This document shows, one piece after another, positions 62,148-64,000 of a stretch of 64,000 nt of DNA. Position 1 is the first letter of the stretch. Each line of letters begins with the position of its first letter. The notes below the pieces were generated by a model that saw nothing but the letters and a program-made list of their open reading frames with translations, did no database searches and was not told the origin of the DNA. The stretch spans positions 806,001 through 870,000 of the forward strand of contig NZ_AHWA01000004.1 of the NCBI RefSeq assembly GCF_000247645.1, read 5' to 3'. Source of the stretch: Salinibacterium sp. PAMC 21357 (GTDB taxonomy: Bacteria > Actinomycetota > Actinomycetes > Actinomycetales > Microbacteriaceae). The position numbers were made by a program, and so were the translations under genes.

Positions 62148-62860
62148 GCGCGGGGCTCCCGCTCGGCAGCGTCACGGGAGGTCGCGTCGGGCGCCGCAGC
62201 AGCATCGGTTGCCGCATCCCGGTCGGTCGCCGCACTAGCGCTGGGCGCCCCAGCCTGCGCAAGGCGCGCGAGTAGCCCGGCCTTCACGACCGGCCAGTCG
62301 CTGTCGATCACGGAATACCGCGCGGTGTCGCGCCACGAGCCGTCGGCCCGAAGAAGATGCTTACGCTCTATGCCCTCAAAGGTGGCACCAAGCTTGAGGA
62401 TGGCGGCGCGCGAACGGGCATTGATGGAGTCCGCTTGGAGCCGCACCCGGTTGTAGCCGCTGTCGAACGCGAAGCCAAGGAGCAAAAGTTTTGCCTCGGG
62501 GTTGACCGCGGTGCCCCAGACGTTCGGTGCGTAGGCGGTCCAGCCGATGTGCGCGTTGGCGTTGGCTTCGTCGAGGTCGCCGATGGTGCTGACGCCCACG
62601 AGACGCCCCGCGTCGGGGCCGGAGCTCAAGCGGATGGCGAACGGCATCCGGTCGGCGTAACCGAGGTAGCCGGCGCGCATCCAGTCAATGAAGGATGCTT
62701 CGTTAGCGGGCAACCCAGCAGGGCCGCGACCATAGCCGCCGGCGAACACTTCGGGCACGCCGAGGGCGGGCCAGAGATCAGCGAGGTGCTCTTCGGTCAG
62801 AGGTTCGACACTGACGAAGGTCCCCTGAAGGATGCGGGGCTGCGGGCGCGTTACGGTCAC
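62144..62860 (-). CDS. RimJ/RimL-type GNAT acetyltransferase
   Basis: The 238-residue protein resembles RimJ/RimL N-acetyltransferases: GTFVSVEPLTEEHLADLWPAL at the N-terminus, IGWTAYAPNVWGTAVNPEAK (acetyl-CoA region) and ARSRAAILKLGATFEGI near residue 160. The last 35 residues are Ala/Asp-rich and disordered. The substrate is unknown. It forms a two-gene operon with the DMT exporter through a GTGA overlap. Confidence 0.87.
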   Translation of the reverse strand: MTVTRPQPRILQGTFVSVEPLTEEHLADLWPALGVPEVFAGGYGRGPAGLPANEASFIDWMRAGYLGYADRMPFAIRLSSGPDAGRLVGVSTIGDLDEANANAHIGWTAYAPNVWGTAVNPEAKLLLLGFAFDSGYNRVRLQADSINARSRAAILKLGATFEGIERKHLLRADGSWRDTARYSVIDSDWPVVKAGLLARLAQAGAPSASAATDRDAATDAAAAPDATSRDAAEREPRA

Positions 62861-62955
62861 CTACAAATACTCCCACTCCGCGGAGCCCGCCCACCCGCGG
62901 TTTTCGGACTTTCACCCACCGATTGCTGACGTTCAGTCCAGCAATCCCTGATTGG

Positions 62956-63429
62956 CTACTGGGGTTCGGAGGATCCGCCCACCGAACGACCAGACTCACG
63001 CTGCTCCGCTTCCGCTCGACGAGCGCCGACGACGACCAGAATCACTCCGGTCAGGGCCAGACCGATGTTCACGCCGAAGTAGATGAAGCTCTCTGTCCCG
63101 CCAGCGCTGATTACCGAGTACGAAACAACCGTGCCGGCGAGCGCGACAAAAACGGCCACGAGGCCCACCACCGTCACCGTGCCCAAACCCTTGCTGGGCT
63201 TCATCGAGCGCAGCCCGATTGCGAGCGTGAAGGCCGCAAATCCAATCAAGGCCAGCGGGAGAAGAATGAGGGCGAGCGAATCGCCAATGATGCCGTCCCG
63301 CCGCCATGAGAGCGAGAGGAAGAGCAGTAGCAACATCGCGGCAGATCCATACTGGAGATACTTGATGATTACTCCTCTCGGCGGTGTGATCGACCGTATC
63401 AGCCGATCCTGAATGGGCGCAGCACGCAT
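62956..63429 (-). CDS. Small four-segment membrane protein
   Basis: The 157-residue protein has four predicted membrane segments (two near residues 30-70, two near 85-135), a short basic loop (RSMKPSKGLG) and a charged C-terminal tail. No family is recognised. The start at 63429 is tentative; a GAGAGGAG lies some 50 bases later without a matching start codon in this frame. It sits between the GNAT and purA genes on the same strand. Confidence 0.55.
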   Translation of the reverse strand: MRAAPIQDRLIRSITPPRGVIIKYLQYGSAAMLLLLFLSLSWRRDGIIGDSLALILLPLALIGFAAFTLAIGLRSMKPSKGLGTVTVVGLVAVFVALAGTVVSYSVISAGGTESFIYFGVNIGLALTGVILVVVGARRAEAEQRESGRSVGGSSEPQ

Positions 63430-63533
63430 CCCCCCGGCTGCTCGCCCCGCCGCCAACGCAGAAGCGGCACGCTCCGAATGCCTCCGGTGCGTGCCGCTTG
63501 AGTGCGAACTGAGTGCGAACTGAGTGTCGAGGC

Positions 63534-64000
63534 TTAGTCGACGAGGTCGTGACGAACGATGATCTCGTCGCGGCCGGGGCCAACGCCGATTGCTGACATG
63601 CGGGCGCCGCTCATCTTCTCGATGGCGAGCACGTAGTCTTGCGCGTTCTTCGGGAGGTCCTCGAAGGTGCGGGCACCGGTGATGTCTTCGGTCCAGCCGG
63701 GGAACTCTTCGTAGATCGGCACGGCGTGGTGAAAGTCTGACTGCGAGACGGGCATTTCATCGTGACGCGTGCCGTCAACGTCGTAAGCGACACAGACAGG
63801 AATCGTCGCCAGGCCGGTGAGCACGTCGAGCTTGGTGAGAACGAAGTCGGTGACACCGTTGACGCGCGCCGTGTAGCGGGCGATGGGGGCGTCGTACCAA
63901 CCACAGCGGCGCGGGCGCCCGGTGGTGGTGCCGAATTCGAATCCGTTGGAGCGCAAGAACTCGCCCGACTCATCGTGCAGTTCGGTCGGGAACGGCCCGG
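63534..64000 (-). CDS. purA: Adenylosuccinate synthetase, C-terminal part (runs off the window)
   Basis: The visible 154 codons hold the conserved C-terminal region: [32 protein letters not shown] with the GTP/IMP-binding residues, and [16 protein letters not shown] at the end. The enzyme joins IMP and aspartate using GTP in AMP synthesis. The gene continues to the right beyond position 64000. Three short direct repeats (TGAGTGCGAAC twice, then a shortened copy) lie just downstream of its stop at 63499-63530. Confidence 0.95.
   Translation of the reverse strand, partial: GPFPTELHDESGEFLRSNGFEFGTTTGRPRRCGWYDAPIARYTARVNGVTDFVLTKLDVLTGLATIPVCVAYDVDGTRHDEMPVSQSDFHHAVPIYEEFPGWTEDITGARTFEDLPKNAQDYVLAIEKMSGARMSAIGVGPGRDEIIVRHDLVD

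Overview
The window looks like chromosomal DNA from a high-GC actinobacterium, most likely of the family Microbacteriaceae. The gene set points that way (Actinobacteria-type furA-katA pair, short chorismate mutase, DUF6226, DUF2254), as do frequent GTG/TTG starts, many 4-base ATGA/GTGA gene overlaps, and at least seven genes with a TANNNT hexamer exactly six bases before the start codon, the arrangement expected for leaderless transcripts. No tRNA, rRNA, CRISPR array or intact transposase was seen. Species is not determinable by eye.

Layout. 1-9.8 kb: end of a DUF2254 membrane protein, a UgtP-like glycolipid glycosyltransferase, a GH3 glycosidase, an unusual collagen-repeat lipoprotein with a phage tail-collar-like end, a GNAT enzyme, a TauE/SafE exporter, then the katA-furA pair with a Fur-like operator. 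10.2-15.1 kb: a three-gene nuclease / winged-helix / Rad50-like ATPase operon that matches the ABC-three-component (ABC-3C) conflict-system plan, next to a ParDE toxin-antitoxin pair. 15.2-27.6 kb: small regulator/transporter units, a Fic protein, a YtrA-type regulator with a DUF1648 protein and a kinase-like phosphotransferase, an SPFH protein paired with a diverged NAD-kinase-like protein, and a MerR/TipA-type regulator with a textbook 19-bp-spacer promoter.

27.8-40.4 kb: purL, then a peptide-type ABC importer operon led by a YtcJ-like amidohydrolase, divergent from a TetR-FAD monooxygenase-DUF3237 operon; together these look like one uptake-and-degradation locus. 40.4-41.9 kb: a likely IS481 relic, a TetR regulator and a divergent hydrolase sharing a palindrome.

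42.0-52.1 kb: an eight-gene operon (polar amino-acid type ABC importer, asparaginase II, CutC, ROK kinase, Gfo/Idh/MocA dehydrogenase) divergent from a ROK repressor, an SDR and nagB; it looks built for an amino-sugar or glycosylated amino acid. 52.1-58.1 kb: a HAD phosphatase, a PhnD-C-E-E type importer and an RpiR/SIS regulator. 58.1-64 kb: chorismate mutase, phosphoglucomutase, an exported TIG-amidase protein, a DMT exporter, a GNAT enzyme, a small membrane protein and the C-terminal part of purA.

Quality caveat: four genes (small membrane protein at 26.3 kb, purL, a peptide permease, the SDR) each appear to lack one base; the three that can be localised sit where a two-base run may have become one. 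This looks more like sequence error than gene decay.
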